Below are positions 34,012 through 42,064 of a DNA stretch of 64,000 bases, piece by piece. Numbering within the stretch: the first letter of the stretch is position 1; each line of letters opens with the position of its first letter. The stretch spans positions 124,001 through 188,000 of the forward strand of contig CAJTKA010000002.1 of assembly GCA_910576815.1 (NCBI GenBank), read 5' to 3'. A model generated the notes under the pieces. It was not told the DNA's origin. It ran no database searches and saw only the letters and a list, made by a program, of their open reading frames with translations. Made by a program: the position numbers and the translations under genes. The DNA comes from an uncultured Lachnospiraceae bacterium. Lineage in GTDB: Bacteria; Bacillota; Clostridia; Lachnospirales; Lachnospiraceae.

Positions 34012-35208
34012 CTATTTCACCAGCGCTGCCGTTTCTCTGGCGATTGCCAGCTCCTCATTGGTAGGAACCACCAGCACCTTAACCTTAGAATCGGGTGTGC
34101 TGACTTCCAGTTCCTCCCCGCGCCTATTATTCTTTTCCTGATCAAGGGCAATGCTCAGATACCCCAGCCGCTCGCAGGCAAGGTTTCTGACTAAAGGGCT
34201 GTTCTCCCCCACGCCCGCCGTAAAGCAGATCACATCCACGCCGTTCATGGCTGCCGTGTAGGCACCGATGTATTTTGCCACCCGATAGGCAAAGGTCCGT
34301 ATCGTGCGCAGCCCTCTGTCCTCCCCTGCCACATAGGATTTTTCAAGATCGCGAAAATCCGAAGACAAATCGTCAGACAACCCCAGGACGCCGGACTTTT
34401 TGTTGAGCACCGTCATGATCTCGTCAATGGACATATTTTCTTTATGCGCAAGAAACTCGATGATCGCCGGATCGATGTCCCCGGAGCGGGTCCCCATAAT
34501 CAATCCTTCCAGCGGCGTAAGCCCCATGGAAGTATCCACACATTTTCCGTCCTTAACGGCCGAAATGCTGGCGCCGTTGCCCAGATGGCAAACGATGATC
34601 TTCAGATCCTCATACTTTTTGCCCAGAAGTTCTGCCGCCCGCTTCGACACATAAGAATGACTGGTGCCGTGGAAACCGTATCGTCTCACCTGATATTTCT
34701 CATAGTATTCGTAGGGCAGACCGTAGAGATATGCCTCCTTCGGCATGGTCTGGTGAAAGGCCGTATCAAACACCCCCACCATAGGGGTATTCGGCATCAG
34801 TTTTTTGCAGGCGTCGATGCCGATCAGGTTGGCGGGATTATGTAAGGGCGCCAAATCGTTGCAGGCCTTGATGGCCTCGATCACCTCGTCGGTGATGATC
34901 GTGGAAGACGCAAATTTTTCCCCGCCGTGCACGATGCGGTGTCCTACCGCGCCGATCTCATCGAGAGATTTTACCACACCCGTCTTTTCGTTTGTCAGCG
35001 CATTCAATACCAGCTCGATCGCCTTGGTGTGATCCTGCATGGGTGTTACGGTCTCTTCCTTTTCTCCGCCCGCCGGCTGATAGACAAGCTGGCTGCCATC
35101 GATGCCGATGCGCTCGCACAGACCTTTCGCGATCTGCTTCTCCGTAACCGCGTCGATGAGTTGGAATTTCAGAGAAGAACTGCCGCAGTTGATTACAAGT
35201 ATGTTCAT
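34012..35208 (-). CDS. ackA: Acetate kinase
   Basis: 398 residues, usual length. Family blocks are VINCGSSSLKFQLID at the N-terminus, GHRIVHGGEKF near 90, MVGVFDTAFHQTMP near 165, FHGTSHSYVSKR near 205 and FTAGVGENSP near 325. It makes acetate and ATP from acetyl phosphate, the energy-yielding end of fermentation. It is preceded on the same strand by pta with a 192-base structured gap. Confidence 0.97.
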   Translation of the reverse strand: MNILVINCGSSSLKFQLIDAVTEKQIAKGLCERIGIDGSQLVYQPAGGEKEETVTPMQDHTKAIELVLNALTNEKTGVVKSLDEIGAVGHRIVHGGEKFASSTIITDEVIEAIKACNDLAPLHNPANLIGIDACKKLMPNTPMVGVFDTAFHQTMPKEAYLYGLPYEYYEKYQVRRYGFHGTSHSYVSKRAAELLGKKYEDLKIIVCHLGNGASISAVKDGKCVDTSMGLTPLEGLIMGTRSGDIDPAIIEFLAHKENMSIDEIMTVLNKKSGVLGLSDDLSSDFRDLEKSYVAGEDRGLRTIRTFAYRVAKYIGAYTAAMNGVDVICFTAGVGENSPLVRNLACERLGYLSIALDQEKNNRRGEELEVSTPDSKVKVLVVPTNEELAIARETAALVK

Positions 35209-35242
35209 GATTTATTCATCCTTTCTTTTTAATCTGCAGTGC

Positions 35243-35268
35243 CACTCGAAAAACCTTCGGTTTTCCTC
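35243..35268 (-). repeat. Leader module shared with 9363-9388
   Basis: A 26-base stretch with one difference from the module upstream of the GNAT gene. It contains the hairpin AAAACC-TTCG-GTTTT, a stable TTCG-type loop, and lies 35 bases ahead of the ackA start codon. Confidence 0.7.
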
Positions 35269-35269
35269 A

Positions 35270-35403
35270 TGATAAGCTGACACGTCACCTCGAGAACTGC
35301 GTTCTCTCGGTCGTGTTACAACACGCCATGCTCGTGCGCAAAGTCCCGGACTCATGTAAACATGATCCGTGCCTTTTCACCCTCGCGCCGTGTCAGCTTA
35401 TCA
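35270..35403 (-). repeat. 134-bp structured element between pta and ackA
   Basis: Perfect 15-bp arms TGATAAGCTGACACG (35270-35284) and CGTGTCAGCTTATCA (35389-35403) enclose several short hairpins: GAGAAC-TGC-GTTCTC (35292-35306), CGTGTT-AC-AACACG (about 35312-35325) and TCATGT-AA-ACATGA inside a CGGA/TCCG stem (about 35347-35369). The right arm contains the pta stop codon. The fold resembles a multi-branched junction. It could be an RNA processing or stability element, or a mobile-type palindrome. Confidence 0.75.
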
Positions 35404-36402
35404 CGCAAGTTGTGCCTGCACAGCCGTTAACGCTACCACACCCACGATATCCTGCCAGGAACAGCCACGGGAAAGGTCGTTTACAGGCTTAGCGATACCT
35501 TGGAGCATGGGGCCGTAGGCTTCCGCCTTACCGAGTCTCTGCACCAGTTTATAACCGATATTGCCGCAGTCCAGGTTGGGGAAAATCAATACATTTGCCT
35601 TGCCCGCCACCTCGCTGCCGGGTGCCTTGGATTTCGCCACCTGGGGCACCAGCGCCGCGTCCGACTGCAATTCGCCGTCAATCGTAAGGTGCGGATACTG
35701 TTCGTGGGCGATCCGTGTTGCTTCCACCATCTTGTCCACCAGTGGATGCTTGGCGCTGCCCTTGGTCGAATGTGACAGCATGGCAATAATAGGCTTTGCG
35801 CCCACCAGGCTCTTAAAGCTCTTAGCGGACGTATCCGCGATCGCTGCCAGCTCCTCCGCTGTCGGATCCTGATTCAAGCCGCAGTCGGCAAAGAGAAAGG
35901 TACCGTTCTCCCCAAACTCACAATCCGGAACATCCAAAATGAAAAAGCCCGATACCAGCTTTACGCCGGGCGCCGTTTTTAAGATCTGCAGCGCGGGACG
36001 AAGCGTGTCTGCGGTAGCGTGACAGGCGCCTGCCACCATACCATCCGCATCATTTGCCTTTACCATTACCACGCCGAACGTAAGATAATCTTTTAACAGG
36101 ATCTCTCTTGCTTTCTCCAGCGTCATTCCCTTGTTTTTTCTGATTTCAAACAAAAGATTCACATACTCGTCCAGTTTTTCCGTCTTTTCCGGATCGATGA
36201 TCTGTACCCCGTCAAGCTCTACTTCCAGCCACCCCGCACCATCCATGATTTTTTCCTCATTTCCCACCATGATGATGTCGGCGATCCCCTCTTTCAGGAT
36301 ATTGGCTGCCGCGATCAACGTTCTCTTATCGTTGGTCTCAGGCAAAACGATCGTCTTTTTATCGCTCCTCGCCTTCTCCTTCATTAAATCAATATAGGAC
36401 AT
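35401..36402 (-). CDS. pta: Phosphate acetyltransferase
   Basis: 333 residues, the short form without the N-terminal regulatory domain. Family blocks are KTIVLPETNDKRTLIAA near the start, GMVAGACHATADTLRPALQI near 125 and the C-terminal VLIFPNLDCGNIGYKLVQRL. It converts acetyl-CoA to acetyl phosphate for AckA. GGAGG lies 8 bases before the ATG. A strong promoter and a likely CcpA site lie upstream. Confidence 0.97.
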   Translation of the reverse strand: MSYIDLMKEKARSDKKTIVLPETNDKRTLIAAANILKEGIADIIMVGNEEKIMDGAGWLEVELDGVQIIDPEKTEKLDEYVNLLFEIRKNKGMTLEKAREILLKDYLTFGVVMVKANDADGMVAGACHATADTLRPALQILKTAPGVKLVSGFFILDVPDCEFGENGTFLFADCGLNQDPTAEELAAIADTSAKSFKSLVGAKPIIAMLSHSTKGSAKHPLVDKMVEATRIAHEQYPHLTIDGELQSDAALVPQVAKSKAPGSEVAGKANVLIFPNLDCGNIGYKLVQRLGKAEAYGPMLQGIAKPVNDLSRGCSWQDIVGVVALTAVQAQLA

Positions 36403-36434
36403 AGCTATACCCTCCTTCTTTATGGCGCCGGTTA

Positions 36435-36448
36435 TTTAAGCGCTTACA
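36435..36448 (-). promoter_or_regulatory. Candidate cre (CcpA) site at pta start point
   Basis: On the minus strand TGTAAGCGCTTAAA matches the cre consensus TGWAANCGNTNWCA at 13 of 14 positions. It begins 4 bases past the -10 box, so it covers the transcription start. Confidence 0.55.
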
Positions 36449-36451
36449 TTC

Positions 36452-36480
36452 ATTATAAAAAAAACAAAATGCAGATACAA
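36452..36480 (-). promoter_or_regulatory. Promoter of pta-ackA
   Basis: TTGTAT (36480-36475), a 17-base T-rich spacer and TATAAT (36457-36452) on the minus strand. Confidence 0.75.
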
Positions 36481-36530
36481 GAGATTTTGTCTCTGTTTTA
36501 GAAAAAAAGCAATACAAATCCACTATCATG

Positions 36531-36545
36531 TGATACACTGTATCA
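36531..36545. promoter_or_regulatory. Operator-like palindrome in pta / tmcAL gap
   Basis: TGATACA-C-TGTATCA, a perfect 7+1+7 inverted repeat in the divergent gap. It lies 45 bases before the tmcAL start. The binding protein is unknown. Confidence 0.45.
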
Positions 36546-36589
36546 TAGAAAGCAGTCTTCACTCCGACATAGAAAGGGTTGGTGTAAGC

Positions 36590-37837
36590 ATGAAAACAGT
36601 CGGAATCATAGCAGAATATAATCCGTTTCACAACGGACACGCCTATCATATCCAAAAAACCAAAGAACTGACGGGCGCAGACTTCTGCATTGTCGTTATG
36701 AGCGGCGACTTTGTGCAGCGCGGCACGCCTGCCCTGATGGACAAGTATCTGCGCGCTTCCTGCGCACTGGCAAGCGGTGCCGATCTGGTGCTGGAACTGC
36801 CCGCCTGCTACGCGGTCAGCAGTGCCGAATATTTTGCCGGTGGCGCGATAGCTCTACTCAATCAGCTAAACGTCATTGATTCTCTCTGTTTTGGCAGCGA
36901 ATGCGGTGATATAGGCGTTCTTAAGCAGTTTGCACAAGAGCTCCTGAACGAAACGCCTTCCTTCAAGCGGGAACTGAACCATAAACTCCGTCTGGGATAT
37001 TCTTACCCACAGGCCAGAAATGCTGCCTTGGAGGCCTCTGCGTCTCATCTGACAGCCTACATAGACGTGCTTACCACTCCCAACAATATCCTTGGCATCG
37101 AGTACTGCAAGGCGCTTCTTTCGACAAATAGCAAAATCGAAGCTTATACCATAAAACGGGCAGGTTCCTCCTACCACGACAACAGTCTGGAGGCCGGCTT
37201 CTGTTCCGCTCACGCCATCCGTGAATCCCTGCGGCAGTCGCAGATTCCCGATTCCGTGATCCGCCAGGTACCTGACTCCATACGGGAGATGGTGTTGCAA
37301 TCCTACCTGAAAACTTATCCGATCTATGCGGATGACATTTCCCTGCCTGTGCATTACAGCCTGTTATCCGGAGAAGCTTCCGGCTTCACGGACTATCCCG
37401 ACATTGACAAAGAGCTCTCGGACCGCATCTGCAATCTGCTGCCGAAATACCGCGATTTCGATTCTTTCTGCGAACTTTTGAAAACCAAAAACCGCACCTA
37501 TGTCCGTATCTCCCGCAGTCTGCTGCATATCCTGCTCGGCATCCGCAGAGAAGATTTCAACTGCTATCGGGAAGAAGGACCTGTTTTTTATGCCCGTATG
37601 CTCGGCTTTCGCGAAAGCGCTGCCTCTCTGCTTACCGCAATTAAGGAAAAGTCGCAGATTCCGCTTCTTTCCAAGCTCGCGGACGCAGAAAAAGAGCTTG
37701 CACCGACAGCTCTTTCCATGCTGGAAAAAGATATCTATGCAAGCCATATCTATCAGAGCATCGTGCGCCACAAGTTCCCTGATACCGATCCCTTCCCGGA
37801 AATCTGCGAACAGTCAAGACCGATCATAAAAATGTGA
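36590..37837 (+). CDS. tmcAL: tRNA(Met) cytidine acetate ligase TmcAL
   Basis: 415 residues. The nucleotidyltransferase motif HNGH is in IIAEYNPFHNGHAYHI at residues 5-20. Further family blocks are MSGDFVQRGTPAL and GADLVLELPACYAVSSAEYF. The enzyme adenylates acetate and acetylates the wobble C34 of elongator tRNA-Met. Acetate as substrate makes its place opposite pta-ackA noteworthy. The ATG at 36590 begins at the conserved strand; the frame extends 20 codons upstream without a better start. Confidence 0.92.
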   Translation: MKTVGIIAEYNPFHNGHAYHIQKTKELTGADFCIVVMSGDFVQRGTPALMDKYLRASCALASGADLVLELPACYAVSSAEYFAGGAIALLNQLNVIDSLCFGSECGDIGVLKQFAQELLNETPSFKRELNHKLRLGYSYPQARNAALEASASHLTAYIDVLTTPNNILGIEYCKALLSTNSKIEAYTIKRAGSSYHDNSLEAGFCSAHAIRESLRQSQIPDSVIRQVPDSIREMVLQSYLKTYPIYADDISLPVHYSLLSGEASGFTDYPDIDKELSDRICNLLPKYRDFDSFCELLKTKNRTYVRISRSLLHILLGIRREDFNCYREEGPVFYARMLGFRESAASLLTAIKEKSQIPLLSKLADAEKELAPTALSMLEKDIYASHIYQSIVRHKFPDTDPFPEICEQSRPIIKM

Positions 37838-37845
37838 CGCTATTT

Positions 37846-38562
37846 CTATGTAGGACACAACGTCTCGTCGATCCTGCTGACGATACGCTCACGCACCAAT
37901 TCGGCAATCTCCGTCGTGTTCATGCCCCGGTACTCCTCGTAGGGAATCGCCTGCAAAAAGTGCACCTGTGTCTCCACCTTCTTTAGCGACCATTCTTCAA
38001 ACACTCTATAGGAGTCAATGAGCGCCACAGGGACAATGGGAACCTTGGCCTTTACTGCGCTCTTAAAACACCCGGGCCTAAACTCCCCAACGGTGTTATG
38101 ATTGTGAAAATAACCGCCCTCCGGAAAGATGATATAGCGTGCGCCATCCCTGATATCCTCCGCCAGCTCTTTGATGATTTTCATGGACTGTCTGGCATCG
38201 CCCTTTTTCAAACGCTTTCCCTGCAGCATATCAATAAACTGCTTGACTAAAAGACCGTGCGATCTGGCATCATCGATCACCACCGAGCAGGGTCTGTCGT
38301 GAGATATCATGATCCCCAGCGCATCGTATTTTCCCTGATGGTTTGGACACAGGAGGTAACCGCCTTCCTGCGGCAGATTCTCCGATCCGTAACGTTTCGT
38401 GGAAATGCGCCCCGCCCGCATCATCCGCCTGATTGCAAGCCGCGCATAGGCGTACCGCGATTCTTCCCCGTAACGTTCCGTATGCTTTGCTCTGTATGCC
38501 ATTTTGGGTATCATATAAATCCTTGGTAAATTACACAGGATCACCTTCAGGAACCGTAACAT
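37846..38562 (-). CDS. plsC: 1-acyl-sn-glycerol-3-phosphate acyltransferase
   Basis: 238 residues. The catalytic HX4D motif is HQGKYD in LCPNHQGKYDALG near residue 76, and the second motif is FPEGGYFHN near 150. It adds the second acyl chain to make phosphatidic acid. GGAG lies 7 bases before the ATG. It follows cardiolipin synthase by 45 bases, so two phospholipid steps are cotranscribed. Confidence 0.92.
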   Translation of the reverse strand: MLRFLKVILCNLPRIYMIPKMAYRAKHTERYGEESRYAYARLAIRRMMRAGRISTKRYGSENLPQEGGYLLCPNHQGKYDALGIMISHDRPCSVVIDDARSHGLLVKQFIDMLQGKRLKKGDARQSMKIIKELAEDIRDGARYIIFPEGGYFHNHNTVGEFRPGCFKSAVKAKVPIVPVALIDSYRVFEEWSLKKVETQVHFLQAIPYEEYRGMNTTEIAELVRERIVSRIDETLCPT

Positions 38563-38607
38563 ACCTTCACTCCATTTCTCCGTTTATCCATATCCCTGCT
38601 TCCCTGT

Positions 38608-40140
38608 CTACATAAGCGGTGAAAGCAGTTTTAAAAGCGGACCGATAATATTGGTTTTTACAAATTTCTTTCTGCACCACTCCATAGTGATCTCCTCGCA
38701 GACCGCAAAGGTTTTCTCCATATCTTCCCTTAGCTCTTTCACGGCCTGTGCCCGATACAGCAGCACGCTGCATTCAAAGTGATGGTAGAAGCTTCTGTAA
38801 TCGAAATTGATCGTCCCCACCGTCGCCGACTCGTCATCCGTAAGCATGCATTTGGCATGGATAAAGCCCGGCTCGTACTGGTAGATTCTGACGCCTGCGC
38901 CGATCAGGTTCTGGTAATTGGACTGTGTCAGCCAGTAGACAAACTTTTTGTCCGGCACGCCCGGCGTTACGATCCGCACATCCACGCCCCGCTTCGCCGC
39001 CAGTTTGAGGGCCGTGATCATCTCATTGTCGGTAACCAGATAAGGCGTATAGATCCAAACATATCGCTTAGCGGCTCCAATCAGATTCAGGTATACGTTC
39101 TCCCCCAGCGTTTCGTCGTCAAAAGGCGTATCCATATATGGCTGCGCATATCCCGTTGCGCCGAATATCTCCCGATGCCGGAAATAATATCTGCCGTAGT
39201 CTTCTTCCGTATAGCGGGACATATTCCACATCTGCAAAAACATGACCGTAAAATTCCAGACAGCCTTTCCCTCGATGCGGATACCGGTATCCTTCCAGTG
39301 CTCACCGTAAGGATGCTCCAAATTGATATATTCATCCGACAGGTTGATGCCGCCCGTATATGCCGCCTTTCCGTCGATCACCACGATTTTTCTGTGATCC
39401 CTGTTATTCAGCACCAGCGACAAAAAGGGCACCAGCCTGTTGAACGACACACACTTGATTCCCTTTTTTTCAATGATCCTGTCGTACCTTTTAGGCAGAA
39501 GGAAGGCACATCCGATATCGTCATAGATCAGCCTGACTTCTACGCCGTCCTTTACCTTGCGCTCCAGAATATCCAGGATCGTGTCCCACATCTTTCCCTC
39601 TTTGATGATAAAAAACTCCAGAAAGATGAAACGCTCCGCCTTTTCCAGATCCCCAATCAGGCTCTCCCACCAGGACAGCCCGTCCGCAAAATATGCGGAA
39701 GCCGTCTGATCGCATACCGGCGTAGCCCCATAGGAGGTGATATAACCGCTTAAGTTTGCCATCGCCTGATCTTCTTCGTTTAGTCCCTCCAAAATCTTTT
39801 CATCCTGCACCAGACTTTCCCTGACCTGCTTGTCCGTCCGCTCCATGCTGTCACGCAGCTTCCCCGGCACGATCACATGGCCAAAAAAGAGATAGAACAC
39901 ACCGCCAAACAGCGGAAAAATCAGAATCGGTACCACCCACGCCAGTTTTACGGCCGGATTGGTTGGTTTCCATATGATATAGAGCACAGCCCAGAAAGTG
40001 ATAAAACGCAATATCAGGGAAACCCAGACATAGTAATTGCCCCAATGCAGAAGCACTGTCAGGAAAAAGACAACCTGCATCAGTACCAGAAGCGCCGTGA
40101 TCACCACACGGTTCAAAGCGTACTGCAAAAACTTTCTCAT
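38608..40140 (-). CDS. cls: Cardiolipin synthase
   Basis: 510 residues. Two N-terminal membrane spans (about 10-65) are followed by two phospholipase-D motifs: HRKIVVIDGKAAYTGG near residue 255 and HAKCMLTDDESATVGT near 430, each H-K-D complete. The enzyme condenses phosphatidylglycerol into cardiolipin. The start overlaps the stop of the SufB/D-like gene by 4 bases, an unusual coupling of lipid and Fe-S functions. Confidence 0.94.
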   Translation of the reverse strand: MRKFLQYALNRVVITALLVLMQVVFFLTVLLHWGNYYVWVSLILRFITFWAVLYIIWKPTNPAVKLAWVVPILIFPLFGGVFYLFFGHVIVPGKLRDSMERTDKQVRESLVQDEKILEGLNEEDQAMANLSGYITSYGATPVCDQTASAYFADGLSWWESLIGDLEKAERFIFLEFFIIKEGKMWDTILDILERKVKDGVEVRLIYDDIGCAFLLPKRYDRIIEKKGIKCVSFNRLVPFLSLVLNNRDHRKIVVIDGKAAYTGGINLSDEYINLEHPYGEHWKDTGIRIEGKAVWNFTVMFLQMWNMSRYTEEDYGRYYFRHREIFGATGYAQPYMDTPFDDETLGENVYLNLIGAAKRYVWIYTPYLVTDNEMITALKLAAKRGVDVRIVTPGVPDKKFVYWLTQSNYQNLIGAGVRIYQYEPGFIHAKCMLTDDESATVGTINFDYRSFYHHFECSVLLYRAQAVKELREDMEKTFAVCEEITMEWCRKKFVKTNIIGPLLKLLSPLM

Positions 40141-41054
40141 TTCAAAAACCCTTTCACAATCTGCTCCTCTGCCTCTTTTTCCGTAAGGCCGAGCGTCATG
40201 AGCTTTATCAATTGTTCTCCCGCAATTTTTCCGATGGCCGCCTCATGGATCAGGTTCGCATCGATATCGTTGGCCGTCAGTTCCGGAATCGCACTGACAC
40301 TGGCCTCATCCATAATGATCGCATCACATTCGCTGTGCCCGTGGCAGCTTGCGTTGCCGTTGATACGGCTGCGAAACACCTGTCTGGATTGCTCCCTGGC
40401 CACCGAACGTGAAATCAGGTTCACGCTGGAATCTTCCCCCTCCATATCCACCGTAAAATCTGTCTCCGCGACCTGTTTTCCATGCGTCATGATCTTTTCT
40501 TTGATCGTCAGGGAAGCCCCTTCTTCCACTGATGCCGTAGTCACACGCCTGGTGGAATCGATGCCCTTGATCTGCACCGTCTCCATTTCAAGAGACGCCC
40601 CCTGCGCCAAATGGATCTCGGTGGTAGGATTCATCACCCGCTCTCCATTCCCGTCTCCCGAACCGTAATGCTTCTCCACATAACGTACTCTCGCATTTTT
40701 ATCTACAAAAAAACGGTGAATCCCCGAATGCTCCGAAGCCTGGTCGCCGCTGTTATGAATGCCGCAGCCTGCTATAATGGTAATGTCACAGTCTTCCCCC
40801 ACAAAAAAATCGTTATATACGCTCTCCTGCAAACCGCTCTGACTAAGGACCACGGGAATATGCACGCTCTCTCCTCTGGTCCCCGGTTTGATTTTGATAT
40901 CAATGCCCGAGCGATCCGTCTTTGTGATGATATCGATATTCGCGGTAGTGTTTCTGCCCGCCATCTCTCCATTGGCACGGATGTTATATGCGCCTTCCGG
41001 CACTTCATGCAGGCCCGCCACCTGCGCAAGCAGTTCCTGTTGTATTACGTCCAT
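40137..41054 (-). CDS. Minimal SufB/SufD-like Fe-S scaffold (SmsB-like)
   Basis: 305 residues, about two thirds of SufB. The SufBD beta-helix core is visible (GKQVAETDFTVDMEGEDSSV, SRQVFRSRINGNASCHGHSE). A Cys in HSECDAII aligns with the SufB catalytic cysteine and a His in IHEAAIGKIAGEQL with the SufD/SufB histidine, so one chain may supply both roles. The C-terminus LTEKEAEEQIVKGFL is typical. Together with the adjacent SufC-like ATPase it fits the two-gene minimal SUF (SMS) type. The ATG at 41054 has GGAG 5 bases upstream. Confidence 0.85.
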   Translation of the reverse strand: MDVIQQELLAQVAGLHEVPEGAYNIRANGEMAGRNTTANIDIITKTDRSGIDIKIKPGTRGESVHIPVVLSQSGLQESVYNDFFVGEDCDITIIAGCGIHNSGDQASEHSGIHRFFVDKNARVRYVEKHYGSGDGNGERVMNPTTEIHLAQGASLEMETVQIKGIDSTRRVTTASVEEGASLTIKEKIMTHGKQVAETDFTVDMEGEDSSVNLISRSVAREQSRQVFRSRINGNASCHGHSECDAIIMDEASVSAIPELTANDIDANLIHEAAIGKIAGEQLIKLMTLGLTEKEAEEQIVKGFLK

Positions 41055-41068
41055 AGTTTCTCCATTCC

Positions 41069-41139
41069 GGAGCATTTATGCGACCTGGGGCATAACTTTG
41101 TTTACGAAGTTTCGCCATCCAACCGACTTGCAATGCTCC
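41069..41139 (-). repeat. Closed palindromic leader before the SufB/D-like gene
   Basis: Arms GGAGCATT (41069-41076) and AATGCTCC (41132-41139) enclose a TTATGC/GCATAA hairpin (41076-41095) and a small CGAA/TTCG palindrome. It fills the gap between the SufC-like stop and the next ribosome site, like a smaller version of the pta-ackA element. Confidence 0.55.
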
Positions 41140-41148
41140 TCTACCTAA

Positions 41149-41871
41149 CTAAAGCTTATCCGTCAACGTTTTGCAAGGCTGCCCCGCTCCCAAAAGCCCG
41201 GGCATGATCTCCTCTCTGCTGCCCACCTTTTTGATCCTGCCGTCGGCAAGCAGCACGATCTGATCCGCAATATTCAAGATCCTCTCCTGATGAGAAATGA
41301 TGAGGATCGTTCCCCTAATCTCCTCGTGCATCTTTTCAAAAACCCGAATCAGATTCTGAAAGCTCCAAAGGTCAATTCCCGCTTCCGGCTCGTCAAAGAT
41401 AGAAACCTTACTCTTTCTGGCCATCAGCATGGCGATCTCAATACGCTTTAGCTCTCCGCCCGACAGGCTGGCATTGATTTCTCGGTTTACATAATCTCTG
41501 GCACAGAGTCCCACTTCCGAAAGCATGGAGCAGACTTCCGATACTGCCGTCTCCTTTCCCGCCGCGATGGAAAGCATATCCTTCACGGTGATGCCCTTGA
41601 AGCGGACAGGCTGCTGAAAAGCAAAGCCGATCCCTAATTTTGCCCGCTCGGTAATGGATTTTTCCGTGATATCCACGCCGTCCAAAAGGATCTGTCCTTC
41701 CGTCGGCGTCAAAATACCGGCCACGATCTTGGCAAGCGTAGATTTTCCGCTGCCGTTTGGCCCCGTGACGGCCACAAACTGATCCTCCAGGGTCAGATTG
41801 ACATTGCGCAATATTTCGATCTCTTTTCCACCGTCTTCGGCCTGAAAGGAGATATTTTTAAGCTCCAGCAT
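41149..41871 (-). CDS. SufC-like ABC ATPase (SmsC-like)
   Basis: 240 residues. Walker A GPNGSGKSTLAKIVAG, signature ASLSGGELKRIEIAMLM and Walker B SIFDEPEAGIDLWSF match SufC, including the GIDLWSF block that separates SufC from other ABC proteins. It drives Fe-S cluster assembly with the SufB/D-like scaffold downstream. There is no SufS, SufU or SufE gene in the window. The ATG at 41871 has GGAGG 6 bases upstream. Confidence 0.88.
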   Translation of the reverse strand: MLELKNISFQAEDGGKEIEILRNVNLTLEDQFVAVTGPNGSGKSTLAKIVAGILTPTEGQILLDGVDITEKSITERAKLGIGFAFQQPVRFKGITVKDMLSIAAGKETAVSEVCSMLSEVGLCARDYVNREINASLSGGELKRIEIAMLMARKSKVSIFDEPEAGIDLWSFQNLIRVFEKMHEEIRGTILIISHQERILNIADQIVLLADGRIKKVGSREEIMPGLLGAGQPCKTLTDKL

Positions 41872-41941
41872 CCTAAACCTCCGCAACTATTTCTTGTCTT
41901 CTCTACGTTTCCCTCAAAGGCTTCTTAGTCCTTAATAGAGT

Positions 41942-41970
41942 ATCATAGCATAATTATTGCCAATTGGCAA
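41942..41970 (-). promoter_or_regulatory. Promoter of SufC-like operon with overlapping palindrome
   Basis: TTGCCA (41970-41965), a 17-base spacer and TATGAT (41947-41942) on the minus strand. The perfect 14-bp palindrome TTGCCAATTGGCAA (41957-41970) covers the -35 box, an ideal repressor position. Confidence 0.6.
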
Positions 41971-42006
41971 ATTTGAGAATATGGGAAATTCAGTCTATTT
42001 GACGCG

Positions 42007-42035
42007 TTGAAAAGCGGGGCAAAACACGGTATAAT
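42007..42035 (+). promoter_or_regulatory. Promoter of rmuC
   Basis: TTGAAA (42007-42012), a 17-base spacer and TATAAT (42030-42035), 29 bases before the ATG. Confidence 0.8.
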
Positions 42036-42064
42036 GGCATCAGTATGGAAAGGGGAGACCAAAA

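Noticed and set aside
35209..35400. tRNA or known riboswitch between pta and ackA
   Set aside because: The hairpins do not form a tRNA cloverleaf with conserved loop bases, and no known ligand-binding core was recognised.
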